Positions 10,336 through 20,079 of a stretch of DNA of 64,000 bases are shown piece after piece; the stretch's first letter is position 1, and each line of letters starts with the position of its first letter. Position numbers and translations under genes: made by a program. The notes beneath the pieces are model-generated. The model was not told the origin of the DNA. It saw only the letters and a program-made list of their open reading frames with translations, and did no database searches. The DNA is from Toxonevra muliebris (Eukaryota; Arthropoda; Insecta; Diptera; Pallopteridae). The stretch covers positions 61,392,079 through 61,456,078 of the forward strand of contig OY829327.1 in NCBI GenBank assembly GCA_963691655.1. Reading direction: 5' to 3'.

Positions 10336-10541
10336 TAAGTTACTACCCAATTAAAGTTTTTTCCGACGAATCCCAACGAACCCAGGACGAAGCCCAGCCG
10401 AACGAGGAGCGCATCCCCATAACGAACGGATCGGTGCCCGAAACAGACACAGTTCGGACTGCTCTGTATGACGCGACACGTGGAAGGGTGAAGTGAACTA
10501 TCCAAGTGGTTTTCAAACAAGAGCTACAGATTTTATAATCA
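10336..10541. other. GC-rich segment, identity unknown
   Basis: About 10360..10510 is clearly richer in GC than its surroundings and open for some 45 codons on the plus strand (ESQRTQDEAQPNEERIPITN) and 61 on the minus strand. The plus-strand translation is polar and looks coding-like, but it matches no family I know. It could be an old gag or ORF1 fragment. It abuts the 3' end of the Jockey-like element. Confidence 0.3.
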
Positions 10542-11841
10542 TCAGCTGGTTAATTCATTTAAAATTTTTAAAACAGTATTTTTAATGCTAAATTGAGAAT
10601 CAGATAAATCATATAAGCCATGAAGGTTGTTGAAGTCATTGCACAAACAACTAAAAGGGTCATTTTGGGCATAATTAGTTTGGCAAGTACTTAGTTTAAT
10701 CGTAACTGGATACCTTGTACAACGGTTTGGTATGCTCAAGTTAACTTCATTTAATAAAAATTGGGAATTTATATCACCATTAAGTAGTTTGTCCAAAAAC
10801 ATGACATTCAGCATTACTCTTCTGTTCTCTAGAGTTAGTAAATCTAAAAGTTTAAGACGATGTGTGTAAGGTGGAAGGTTTTGGGATGGATCCCATCGAA
10901 AACTTTTTAAAGCAAACAAAAGAAACTGTTTCTGAACAGATTCCAATCTCTCCCTTTAACAGTTATATTGAGGACTCCAAACTGGTGAACCGTATTCCAA
11001 GATTGGTCTTACCAGAGACTTAAAAAATGTTTTCGTTACATGCGGATTATTAAATTCTTTTGACAATCTTTTAATGAATGCAAGTTTTCCCTTAGCTTTA
11101 TTTATACACATGTTAATATGTAAATTAAAATGTAATTTAGGGTCCATCACAATGCCCAAGTCAGTGAAATTATACACAGTTTCCAAGGTGTAATCATTTA
11201 TACAGTATTCTGATGGGATTGGTTGTCTTCTCGAATAGACAATTGATTTACATTTCTTTAAATTTAAAGACATTAAATTAATCTGACACCAACTTGTTAA
11301 CGCATCAAGATCTAATTGAAGCAAGATTTGTGCCTCTTCAAAATAATGTGAAGTAAAAAGTTTCACATCATCATATATATATCATATAACAAAATTTTTG
11401 AGTGACGGATAACAGATGGGAAATCATTAATATATATAAGGATTAAAATCGGACCAAGATGACTACCCTGAGGAACTCCAAATGGAACTTTAATACAAGA
11501 TAAGATAGAGCTCTCGAACAGCACCTTCTGATTTCTGTTACACAGATATGAATAAATCCATTTAACAAACAGTGGTGGAAAACCAAACAAATCAAGTTTA
11601 TCGATCATGCAAGTTTAAAAATCATGATTCACTACGTCGAAAGATTTACTAAAATCGGTATAGATGACATCGGTCTGAAAGTTGTTGGAAAATTCTTTAA
11701 TTATATTAGTTGAGAATTCCAAGAGATTGGTTACTGTGGACCTGCCTTTAAGAAAGCCATGTTGAAAAGGTGATATAAACGATCCCACTGAATGTTTCAA
11801 TTCATCTGTAACGATCGATTCAAATAATTTTGGTATCATAT
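10542..11841 (-). pseudogene. Jockey-like non-LTR ORF2, C-terminal RT part
   Basis: Four minus-strand frames read in order give the reverse transcriptase fingers and palm to the C-terminus. Recognisable parts are PKLFESIVTDEL, FQHGFLKGRSTVTNL and YTDFSKSFDVVNHDF (motif A region), GVPQGSHLGPILILIYINDF (motif B), then VRPILEYGSPVWSPQY and the thumb. The catalytic YxDD box is destroyed (LLYDIYMMM around 11363..11390), and frameshifts separate the frames. Non-LTR RTs copy their RNA at a nicked target; this copy cannot. The 5' half of the same ORF2 lies at 15971..16905, beyond a LOA-like insertion. Confidence 0.8.
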
Positions 11842-11851
11842 TACCATTCTT
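11842..11851. repeat. target-site duplication, left copy (10 bp)
   Basis: TACCATTCTT here recurs exactly at 15971..15980, on either side of the LOA-like element and inside the Jockey-like ORF2. It marks the insertion. Confidence 0.7.
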
Positions 11852-11885
11852 CCGTCCTGGGGATAACATACCCAGTGTACACTTA

Positions 11886-12386
11886 ATGACAATTTATCGC
11901 CCCAAGGCTGCAGGAGTGGACACGAAGATGCTCCTAAAACTCATCATTGCTCATAATGAGGGTCTACACACAGACTTATGGAGGATTTTTAGAAGCAAAG
12001 ACGAAAGCAAGGGCAAGCTGATGACCATTGGGGTGGATGACCGTTCGCTTGACGCGGTTAAGAAAAACAACTGTGTCATTCGATACAGGTTCGGCTCCAT
12101 CCCAATCCATCTGCACAAACCACGGGAAAACAAACCGGGCACTACTGGGACTTCGTCGGATGAATCGGGAGAACTACCGAAGGAGAAGGAAGAAGAAATA
12201 CCGGTGGAAGTCGCCAAGGAAATAGAAGCAGCGAAAAATGAACAGGTCGAGGAAGTTAATTTACTACCACACGAAGCGGATGGGCTTGACGACATCGACC
12301 TTACCCTGCTGAACATGGGAGAATCCCAGGAATGCACCTTGTCAGAGGTTGATACTCTGACAACGGAAGAAGATTCCCAACAATAA
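11886..12386 (+). pseudogene. LOA-like ORF1, C-terminal part (DUF4780-like)
   Basis: An open frame of 166 codons. Residues about 25-75 (LHTDLWRIFRSKDESKGKLM, then TIGVDDRSLDAVKKNNCVIR) resemble the DUF4780-type domain found in ORF1 of LOA-like elements. The same domain occurs in the second LOA-like copy (about 28400..28550). The rest is an acidic, low-complexity tail rich in Glu. The N-terminal part of ORF1 is missing because the element is 5'-truncated at 11852. The stop is 8 bp upstream of the first ATG of ORF2, the tight spacing expected in such elements. ORF1 proteins bind the element RNA. Confidence 0.6.
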
Positions 12387-12393
12387 GTTTGGT

Positions 12394-13240
12394 ATGACCA
12401 GCACTAAGGTTGCGCAAATAAACCTGCATCACGCGAAAGCTGCCTCGGCAGTAATCGCGAGAGCAACCACCAAGTATAATATTAAAATAGTGCTGGTCCA
12501 GGAACCCTGGGTTTTCAGGGGGCAGATAAGAGATCTAGCAGGAAAAGACACGCAGGTAATTTGGGATATTCGGTGTGAAAAACCAAGAGCTTGCATGTTA
12601 TTAACCACTGGTTTTAAGTATCTTTGTCTTTCAGAGTTCCTGTCTGGAGATTTAGTTGCGGTACAAATCCAGATGAACACCAGCGGAACCATACTTCCCA
12701 GGAGACGACGTCCATGCTCCACCGGACCTGATCGATAAACTGGTGAGCTACTGCAACAAGAAGCAACTTCCACTTCTACTCGGATGTGATGCCAATCTTC
12801 TTAGTAATAGATTAGAAATCTTTAATTTGGGTAATACACCAGCTTTCGTAACTAGAACACGAGAAGAGGTACTATATATAACACTAGGAAATACTCTAAT
12901 GAGTGGACTAGTCAATAACTGGAAGGTTTCAAGTGAGCCATCAATGTCAGATCATAGAATAATAAGATTTGACATTGAGGGTTCTCCCGCAATCAACAGA
13001 ATAGTAAGAAATCCCAAGAAAACAAATTGGGACCTGTATCTAGATAATCTGAGCAATAATACAACTTGTTTAGAAGTTGGCAATCATATCAGAAATGAGC
13101 TAGAGCTAGAAACAATGGTAGAAAATTTTAACAAGGTCGTCATATGAGGAAAGCTGTCCCATAAGTACAGTAAACTCATCCAAAGACGTACCCTGGTGGA
13201 ACAAAAACCTAGCAAAACTGCGAACTGAGGTTCGCAGGTT
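12394..13240 (+). pseudogene. LOA-like ORF2, apurinic endonuclease domain (broken)
   Basis: The start (KVAQINLHHAKAASAVIARA) and VLVQEPWVFRGQIRDL are the N-terminal endonuclease motifs (the INLxHxKxA and QEPW boxes). The frame then breaks near 12700, resumes as LPLLLGCDANLL, and jumps directly to SNRLEIFNLGNTPAFVTRTR. The usual block between the GCDAN and LSNRLE boxes is deleted (about 12790..12806). The domain ends with EPSMSDHRIIRFDI (SDH box, catalytic Asp and His). Another frameshift near 13140..13240 precedes the RT frame. This enzyme class nicks target DNA; this copy lacks part of the fold. Confidence 0.75.
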
Positions 13241-15870
13241 GTTCAACCGAGCAAAACAAACTGGGTATTGGTCAAGATATAGCAGCTTACTAACGACATA
13301 TAATAATGAAATTAGGAAAGCAAGTTTTAGAAGTTTTTGTAAGAATATTGAGAAGACTATAGATGCCTCAAGATTATACAAAGTCATGGCCAAAGATAAA
13401 ACCTTATCTTCCGTTAGTCTGAAAAGGAGTGACGGATGTTATACTGAGAATGAGGAAGAGACGGCTCAATTACTTCTTAATACTCACTTCCCAGGATCTT
13501 TTCAGCCATCGACAGAATATAACCTGGAATCGTTATGTAGAACGAATAAAGAAAACTGGAAGGTAGCGAAAGAAATATGCTCGGAATTACGACTAAGTTG
13601 GGCGGTGGGTACATTCAAACCATTTAAAACACCAGGCGTAGATGGCATATTTCCGACTTTGTTGCAAAAGGGGATAGATATTCTTTTTCGTCCACTTATG
13701 AAAATTGCGAGAGGAAGTATTGCCCTGGGATATATACCAAAGGCATGGAGTCGAGCAAGGGTGGTCTTTATTCCGAAGGCAGTAAAGAAGGATCCTCTTC
13801 ACCCAAAGTCCTTCAGACCAATATGCTTGACTTCATTTGTACTTAAAACTCTTGAAAAAATTATAGACAACTATATAAGGACGACGGTCTTAGTAAGTGT
13901 CCCGCTTCATTCCTGTCAACATGCATACAGGGCATTCGACAGAAACTGCCCTGAATCAATTGGCAGATGTACTACAGGACACACTAGAAGCAAAAGGTAC
14001 GCATAACACCATGCATGAAGCAATAAAAGAAGCTCTCATCCGCAGAGGGGTTAATAAAACCCTGGCAAGGTGGATGGGAACTATGCTGAAGACTAGAGCA
14101 GTCGAGATACCAATGAGTACAGGCTTTTTAGTAGCAAATACAACAAAAGGTTGTCCACAAGGTGGGGTTACGTTCCTGTTAATGTGGAGTATTGTCATAG
14201 ACGAACTTCTGGAGGAATTAACAAATACTGGACTTATGATCCAGGGTTATCGCCGGCATAACATAGTAATACTATGTAGAGGTAAATTTGAATATACTCT
14301 TTGCGACTTAATTCAATTGGGATTAAAAGTCACGAAAAGACGGTGTGTAAAAGTAGGGCTGAATATTAATCCAGCAAAAACTACAATTGTACAATTTACA
14401 AGGAAACATAAACTTAAGAACTTGAAGACCATTCATTTGGATGGTATGGAGGTGAAACTACATACAGAGGTAAAATTTCTGGGAATTACTTTCGACCAGA
14501 AATTACTCTGGAAAACACATGTTAGCAACATAACAAAGAAGGCTACAAGAGCACTTATGACCTGTAGATCCATTGCTGGGAAGAGTTGGGGATGCACACC
14601 AAAAATACTACGATGGATGTATACGGTAATTGTACGACCAATGATTGCATATGGAGCGGTCGTGTGGTCAGATAGAACAAAGCTAGTCAATGAGTTGAAT
14701 AAACTTCAAAGACTAGCATGTGTTTGCATAACTGGGGCTATGAGAACCTGTCCAACAGCGTCCTTAGAAGTCCTTTTAGAATTAACACCTCTTCATATCT
14801 ATATCCAGATGCAGGCGAAGAGGGCCAATTATAGAATGTCTGGAATATATATCGGGTCAGGCCATTGCTTAAATCGGAAGAATTTTGATATTCTTACTAA
14901 GCAAATTCCTGAAATTTCAATACCTAGGGATAGCATGATGCCGCAGTTTAGTTTTACTAAAAAGTTTAAAACAAAACTAAGTTATAAAAAGGATTGGGAA
15001 GGTTTGGTTGAAACCTACAATATAAACCAACAAATGATAACCTGGTATACAGACGGGTCTCTTACTGACGAAGGAGCAGGAGCGGGGGTATATGGGCCAA
15101 GGATAAAATACTTCGAGCCCATGGGTAAATGCACCAGTATCTTTCAGGCGGAAATATACGCCATAGACAGGTGTGTTTACTTCAACCTCAAGCGAAACTA
15201 TCGTAATCAGAACATTGCGATTCTAATTGACAGTCAAGCGGCTATCAAAGCACTCGAATCCTACCAGGTAAAGTCTAGACTGGTTAGGGACTGCCTTGAG
15301 AAACGAAATACGCTTGGCTTGCAGAACAAGATCTGGATGCTTTGGGTTCCAGGCCATGTAGGAATAGAAGGAAATGAGAAGGCAGACGAACTTGCCAAAA
15401 AGGGGGCAGAAACCCCATTTGTAGGACCCGAACCCTTTTGTGGAATGGGAAAAAGATCTCTAACCATACTGTTAGAGAAAGAAGAGAACCAATTACGAGC
15501 GTCATACTGGGATAATCTACCAGGGATGCAGCAATCAAAAACTCTTTTAGGAACGCATAAACTAAAAAGATTTGATGATTGTATGAACTTAACAAAAGAG
15601 AATCTGAAAATTATAACAGGTATTCTGACAGGGCATTGCAGGCTGAATTATCACCTGACAAAACTGAGAATATGCAACAATGAGTCGTATAGATTTTGTG
15701 GGGAGGAAACCGAAACTTCAATACACATTTTAGGACAGTGTCCAGCGCTCATGCAAAGCCGGAAAAAGTACTTGGGAGACTACCAAATACCAGACGGAAT
15801 GCTGAAACAACTGGAAATAGGCCTTATACTAAAATTTATTGCAGTAGTAGGACTTACAGAAATACTATAA
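13239..15870 (+). pseudogene. LOA-like ORF2, reverse transcriptase plus RNase H (broken)
   Basis: Frame 13239..14006 carries the RT N-terminus (KPFKTPGVDGIFPTLLQKGI, HPKSFRPICLTSFVLKTLEK). Frame 13897..15870 carries HTGHSTETALNQL, KGCPQGGVTFLLMW (motif B) and the thumb. Between them the motif A block is shortened. The catalytic YADD box is replaced by YRRH (codons at about 14248..14259). The C-terminal half has an intact-looking RNase H: YTDGSLTDEGAG (first Asp), FQAEIYAI (Glu), IDSQAAIKAL (Asp) and PGHVGIEGNEKADELAKKGA (last Asp). It ends with a Cys-rich tail (RFCGEETETSIHILGQCPAL). The 657-codon frame is open, but the RT is dead. Confidence 0.85.
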
Positions 15871-15887
15871 TTCTTTAAGAATTATAG
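15865..15887. repeat. 23-bp inverted repeat across the ORF2 stop codon
   Basis: An 11-bp arm (CTATAATTCTT), one central base, then the exact inverse arm. The TAA stop at 15868..15870 is inside the left arm. A near-copy of the right half follows at 15898..15915. The 3' end of many non-LTR RNAs forms a hairpin recognised by the RT, so a similar role is plausible but inferred. The same motif is preserved in the fragment at 9829..9857. Confidence 0.55.
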
Positions 15888-15970
15888 GGACTGTAAGACT
15901 ACTATAATCTTTGAAGGGGCACAATAGTTCTTTAGGACGCAGTGCATATCCGCAAACATAATAATAATAA

Positions 15971-16905
15971 TACCATTCTTATGCAAAGGAATAATAAATG
16001 ATTCTTTCCAAACACTGGGAAAAATACCGCTACGCAAGAAAATTTCAGAAAGTGGCAAATACAGAGACTCAGCACAAATTTTTAAAATGCAACTTAGAAT
16101 TTCATCTGGCCCCCCGGTATAAGTCAACTTCAGTGAATTAAGATAATTAAAGGCTTCCGTTGGAAGAATAACAGGGCAACGAATAGTGTTAAATTTAGGA
16201 ATTTCAAATGGATAAGGTGTTCGATAGTCAACACGTTCGTTAGAATATGTAGATTTGAAATAACTTGCAAATAAATTCGAAATGACAGAATCGTCATCAG
16301 ATACACAATCATTTAATTTCATTGAAAATCATTTAATTTCATTGACGGAAAATCAGTTACTTTATCGTTTGTATCGCTTAAAAGAACGACTCTTTGAATT
16401 TTCAGTTCAAAACCTTGGTAGAGAGTGTTATTAAAATTCAGTATACTTTCATTAATATCATTACAATCTATACGCCAGTTTACGGATGATACAAAATTTT
16501 GCAGCTTTTGATAGTTCGTATTTTTGAAACAAAATTTATAGCGGAATGAAACTATATTTTTGTTGGAACTGTTTTCACGATTTGTATCGTTTAAGGTGAC
16601 ATTAAGCTTTAAAAATGGAGGCTTATGTATGGGCTGTCTGCTTGCGTTTAGTATGCAGTTCCAATGATTACGCATACGTATTGTTGTCCTTTTCGGACGA
16701 CGGATGTTAGGCTGTGCACGAGCAAATGAATTGGGTTCCGTAAGAGTATGGATAATAACTGGTGTGAGTGAAAGAATACTTGGTTTTGTAATATTGGTAC
16801 TAGTAGAAATAGTCTTGCCAGGGTGGGTTTCATATTGCAAATACTTGGGCTTTTCACCTAAATCGTCACTAGTTATGAACGATAGCTGTTGATTTGACCC
16901 CGGTT
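15971..16905 (-). pseudogene. Jockey-like non-LTR ORF2, linker and N-terminal RT part
   Basis: The minus-strand frame 16951..16319 reads a post-endonuclease linker (KPPFLKLNVTLN, SFRYKFCFKNTNYQKL, ESILNFNNTLYQGFELKIQR), typical of Jockey ORF2 between endonuclease and RT. Frame 16322..15972 continues with SVISNLFASYFKSTYSN, SLKLTYTGGPDEI, LRSGIFPSVWKESFIIPLHK, and stops at the LOA insertion; the partner is at 11841. A 16-bp direct repeat (ATCATTTAATTTCATT, 16312..16344) sits where roughly 80 residues are missing, pointing to an internal deletion. The endonuclease itself is absent: sequence upstream of about 16900 belongs to another element. Confidence 0.75.
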
Positions 16906-16950
16906 CCCTTGAAAGTTTTCCAAACTGTTGCACTTGGTACAGTTGGTGCA

Positions 16951-18065
16951 CTGCAGCCGTAGCAAAACACAGTGAGCTGTGTCCTGACTTCCTGCAATTC
17001 CAACATTTTAGCTACTCAAATGTCTTGAGAATCGGATTCTTCGAGCTCTACTTTGCTTTTTTTTTTGAAACAGACAAACGAAGTATTCAAGAATAATACA
17101 GCACTCAGACAAATTTTACGTCCATTGTACTATATCCTGTGTTCCCTTTTGAAATTCTTTAAATCTACCAGCGGTGGTGGTAAAATTGCATAGAATGGAA
17201 AGTTGGCAGAAGTAATTCTGGATTGGATTCTGTAAGTCCACAGATAGGTTCCGCAATATTTGCAGAGTTAGACGTTTGTTTACACAATGCACGCCTGCGT
17301 TTGGCCTAGGAATTCCTCTGGTGCTATGAAGTAAATTAATTTGCATATTTCATCATTTGTGTTTTTTAAAAATAAATTCTTTATTACTACAATAGGAACT
17401 AATAGTAACTAAGAACAACTAAGAACTAAAAACTACTAAGAGCCAAACAAGAACTTAATTCTTTTACTTTCACATCCTCTACTTACAGCTTACAAATTAT
17501 ATTTACATTAAGTATTTCGCAACTATTGGAAGTTGTACATCTTCCAATAATTATGCGTTCGATATTTGATACAATTATTTCTTTTATTTACAAAGTGAAT
17601 TAAATGTTTAAGTTTAAATTATTTACCAATGCAATTGAGTTGGCGAGAATAACCAAATGTTAACTTTTATGATTTGTCGACAAATTTACGCAAGAGAATT
17701 ACACTACCAATCTGTATCATGAATAACTGAGAATAAATTTCCGGTCTTAAATTGCGTTGTAAAATCTCAACTAGTTCGATTTCTGGTAAGGGAGTATGCA
17801 AGCGATCTTCGAACAATTTCCCCTCACACTGTTTACGATCACGAATAATCTCCCTAGTATCGGTGTCATTACGCGGATCTTGAAAGTGGATCGCAATGCA
17901 TCGCATAATGAGTCCCAATAAATGAGCCGTTGCGTGCAAAAGTGGTGTAAGTCATATTTTTTATAGTTTTGGGTTTCTTTAACCTCATTCCGTTTTGTGG
18001 GAAAGTTTTGTAAGTTTAGGTTCAACTGTTTGCCGGTAGATGGCAGGGGAATGTTGAATACTAGA
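16951..18065 (-). pseudogene. retrotransposon gag relic with zinc-knuckle and capsid-like parts
   Basis: Minus-strand frames at 17939..17667 read HFQDPRNDTDTREIIRDRKQ, LPEIELVEILQRNLRPEIYS, a classical gypsy-type gag segment. An overlapping frame gives the preceding LIYWDSLCDALRSTFK. Downstream at 17030..16951 a knuckle-like CWNCRKSGHSSLC appears, with CYGCSAP in the next frame. An unrelated minus-strand frame (17346..17116) with no known domain lies between them. Several frameshifts make this dead. It is probably one broken copy together with the RING-like N-terminal part at 19359..20071, separated by inserted repeats at about 18080..19340. Confidence 0.6.
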
Positions 18066-18561
18066 ACGCAATGGCGGTAGTGTTATGTGCCAAAGTGGTG
18101 TAAGTCACTAATCAAGAATGTTATAGTTTTAGAACGAAACGCGTGATAAAATATGATAGCGGGAACCAAAGCAACGGTATACTAAACAACATTTAACCAA
18201 CAGGGAAAGGCTGTGAATTGGCTGCGAATTAAATAGTTGCGTTTTGAAAAAGACAATTCTTACACCATATTTTATAAGGAAACACTTAGTGAGTTTGAAG
18301 AATTTTTAGAGCTTAAACTAAAAAAACAACTAAGTCCTAACAAAATTTTTATGAAATAAAGCAGAGTGACAGATGGACTGACTCCCTTATATTCCTCCAA
18401 TTCACCACTCATTTTTCCTTAAAAACATATAAAGACGAAATGATAGAAGATGTGGAACCCTTAGACGAGTAACAAATGAATATTTTTAATTTGAAGTTAT
18501 ATATAAACAGGTTAATGAACAAATGTTGTCATCACAACAACAATGTATATAGAGACGGGCA

Positions 18562-18608
18562 AATCAGACGGCCGTTTCGGAATCCGCCACAATTCCTCAT
18601 CAGTGATC
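18562..18608 (-). ncRNA. type I-like hammerhead ribozyme motif, minimal stem III
   Basis: Read on the minus strand from 18608: GATCA (stem I), CTGATGA (core, 18603..18597), a GGAAT..ATTCC stem II with an 8-base loop, GAAA (core, 18578..18575), C-GGCC-G (stem III of two pairs counting the A-U, with palindromic loop), TC, then TGATT (stem I, last pair G-U). Every invariant core base of a hammerhead is present, and the predicted cleavage follows GTC at 18567. Hammerheads with such short stem III are known from Penelope-like elements and retrozymes, where two copies pair to cleave. Cleavage activity is inferred. Confidence 0.75.
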
Positions 18609-18974
18609 TTAGTGGTAGTTCTTAATCTTTCAATATCCTATATAAGCTACTAATATTTGAAATCATAACCCAGAATTATGGATTTGATTCCAAATATCTT
18701 CACTGAATAGAGATATTGAAAGAAACTACCACTACCGTTCTATACACTTATGTTGTTGTTTTTTTCCCATTGTAGCTAGTCTGCATAACAGTTCGTTATT
18801 TCAAAGTCTAGTACACGGGAGAGTGTGTGTGTTTGTGAGAAAATTATTCTAGGTGTCATTTTTTCTGAACGGTCCCCATTCGATCAGTTCATGATAGTTT
18901 TTTAGGAGACTATGAAAATTAAATCTAGAGGTTAATTTTCAAAGTCATGACTTAAGTTCTTGTAAATTTCGTTA

Positions 18975-19068
18975 TTTGAAGTTATATATAAACAGGTTAA
19001 TGAACAAATGTTGTCATCACAACAACAATGTATATAGAGACGGGCAAATCAGACGGCCGTTTCGGAAT
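18975..19068 (-). repeat. second copy of ribozyme-family tail, ribozyme 5' half missing
   Basis: The same 94 bases as 18490..18583 with no difference that I could see. On the minus strand the copy starts at TTCCGAAAC and includes GAAAC-GGCC-GTC-TGATTT and the downstream tail, but the CTGATGA core and stem II 5' arm are absent. It is therefore a truncated, inactive ribozyme copy. Truncation just inside the ribozyme, with a perfect downstream match, suggests recent duplication or a 5'-truncated insertion. Confidence 0.65.
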
Positions 19069-19358
19069 ATTTTTAAGGTTTACTATAAAATTTTGATTTT
19101 TATTTTTAATGGTTTTGTATTTTTGTTTTTTATATCTACTTACAAAAATTGGATTTAATATTGTTTTGAGTTTAAAAATATTTGAAAAATGTTTTTGTTA
19201 TATTTTGAATAACAAATTCTATAACAAATGCTATATTTTTTTTTATAACAAAACTCACGATCTAATAAAATGTGTCAACTTAACTTAATAAACATGTTGC
19301 CTGCAAAAGTGGTGTAAGTCGTTTTGAGGGTATATAAATGATATATTTCAGTAAATAC

Positions 19359-20071
19359 TCAAGTAAAAACAAGGATTATTAGATGAACATTTATCCTATA
19401 AAACTGCTTGTGCAGTGGGAAAAATAATTTAACAAGTACTTTATTTTTTACAACACTTATATCATCTGGCCACTCCGACCCAGTACGAGCATTTAATTGC
19501 TGAAACCGTCTTTCTATGGAGTTATAAACAATTTCAAAGCCAGCAGTAAGCTGTCGTTTAATAGTTTCGGAGATTATTGATAGGACCAATGAACCGTCAA
19601 TATGTTCATCAACGTTATTAACTTGTGATATTGGAATATTCTGGAGAACGCTTGGTAAGGTAGGGAAAGATAGGTCAACAGAGTTTTGCGATATAAGCAC
19701 CTGTGCACGCGCAGATTGTGATCTATTAACTGGACCCTGCGATAAAACATTTGTACATGTAGGAATAGTTTCAGTTATTGGCGGTTGTCGCCGAAATTGT
19801 AGCTGCAGATGTAGTAGTAGTCTTACTATTTATATTTGGAATAGATTGGGGTATGGTTGTACGGTGGTTGTATGGTTGATTTAGGGTTAGAAACTAAAAG
19901 CTGCTGACACTGAGGGCAAGAAGTGTTCGCCTTTAAAAAAACAAAAAAAGTATGGCCACATTTGGTATCTATTGTATCGTGACCTTCTTCCAAGACATTC
20001 AAGCAAATCTGACAGTTGGGCAAAGCATTAGTTGCAGCTGGCAAATTTTCTAGGCTACGACGTACAGACAT
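19359..20071 (-). pseudogene. gag-like N-terminal region with RING-type finger
   Basis: From ATG at 20071 the minus strand encodes ALPNCQICLNVLEEGHDTID, KCGHTF and, after a gap, KANTSCPQCQQLL. This is a C3HC4 RING pattern with the middle Cys pair region (about 8 residues) deleted near 19940. After two frame changes (about 19800 and 19740) the frame 19700..19359 continues with SQNSVDLSFPTLPSVLQNIP and ends before the repeat cluster. The orientation and position fit an N-terminal domain of the gag relic at 16951..18065. RING fingers are uncommon in gag proteins, so an alternative is a captured host exon. It is broken and probably not expressed. Confidence 0.5.
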
Positions 20072-20079
20072 CGTGACGT

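Larger units (their letters stand above)
11852..15970 (+). mobile_element. LOA-like non-LTR retrotransposon, 5'-truncated, inserted in the Jockey-like element
   Basis: A 4.1-kb plus-strand element with the end of ORF1, then ORF2 encoding endonuclease, RT and RNase H, a short 3' UTR, and a terminal (TAA)n-like tail (CATAATAATAATAA, 15957..15970). It is flanked by the 10-bp direct repeat TACCATTCTT and splits a minus-strand Jockey-like ORF2. The RNase H domain downstream of RT places it in the I/LOA group rather than the Jockey clade; the ORF1 type favours LOA. Frameshifts, an endonuclease deletion and loss of the YADD box make it inactive. Confidence 0.75.
18085..19340. repeat. repeat cluster inserted in the gag relic, containing ribozyme-bearing repeats
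   Basis: This block interrupts the minus-strand gag relic. A motif GCAAAAGTGGTGTAAGTC occurs at its edges and nearby (17936, 18089 with one change, 19304). Two direct 94-bp copies, read as identical, lie at 18490..18583 and 18975..19068. An inverted pair (18610..18637 and 18711..18740; GTGGTAGTT and TTCAATATC motifs) could form a hairpin. No protein is encoded. Confidence 0.55.
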
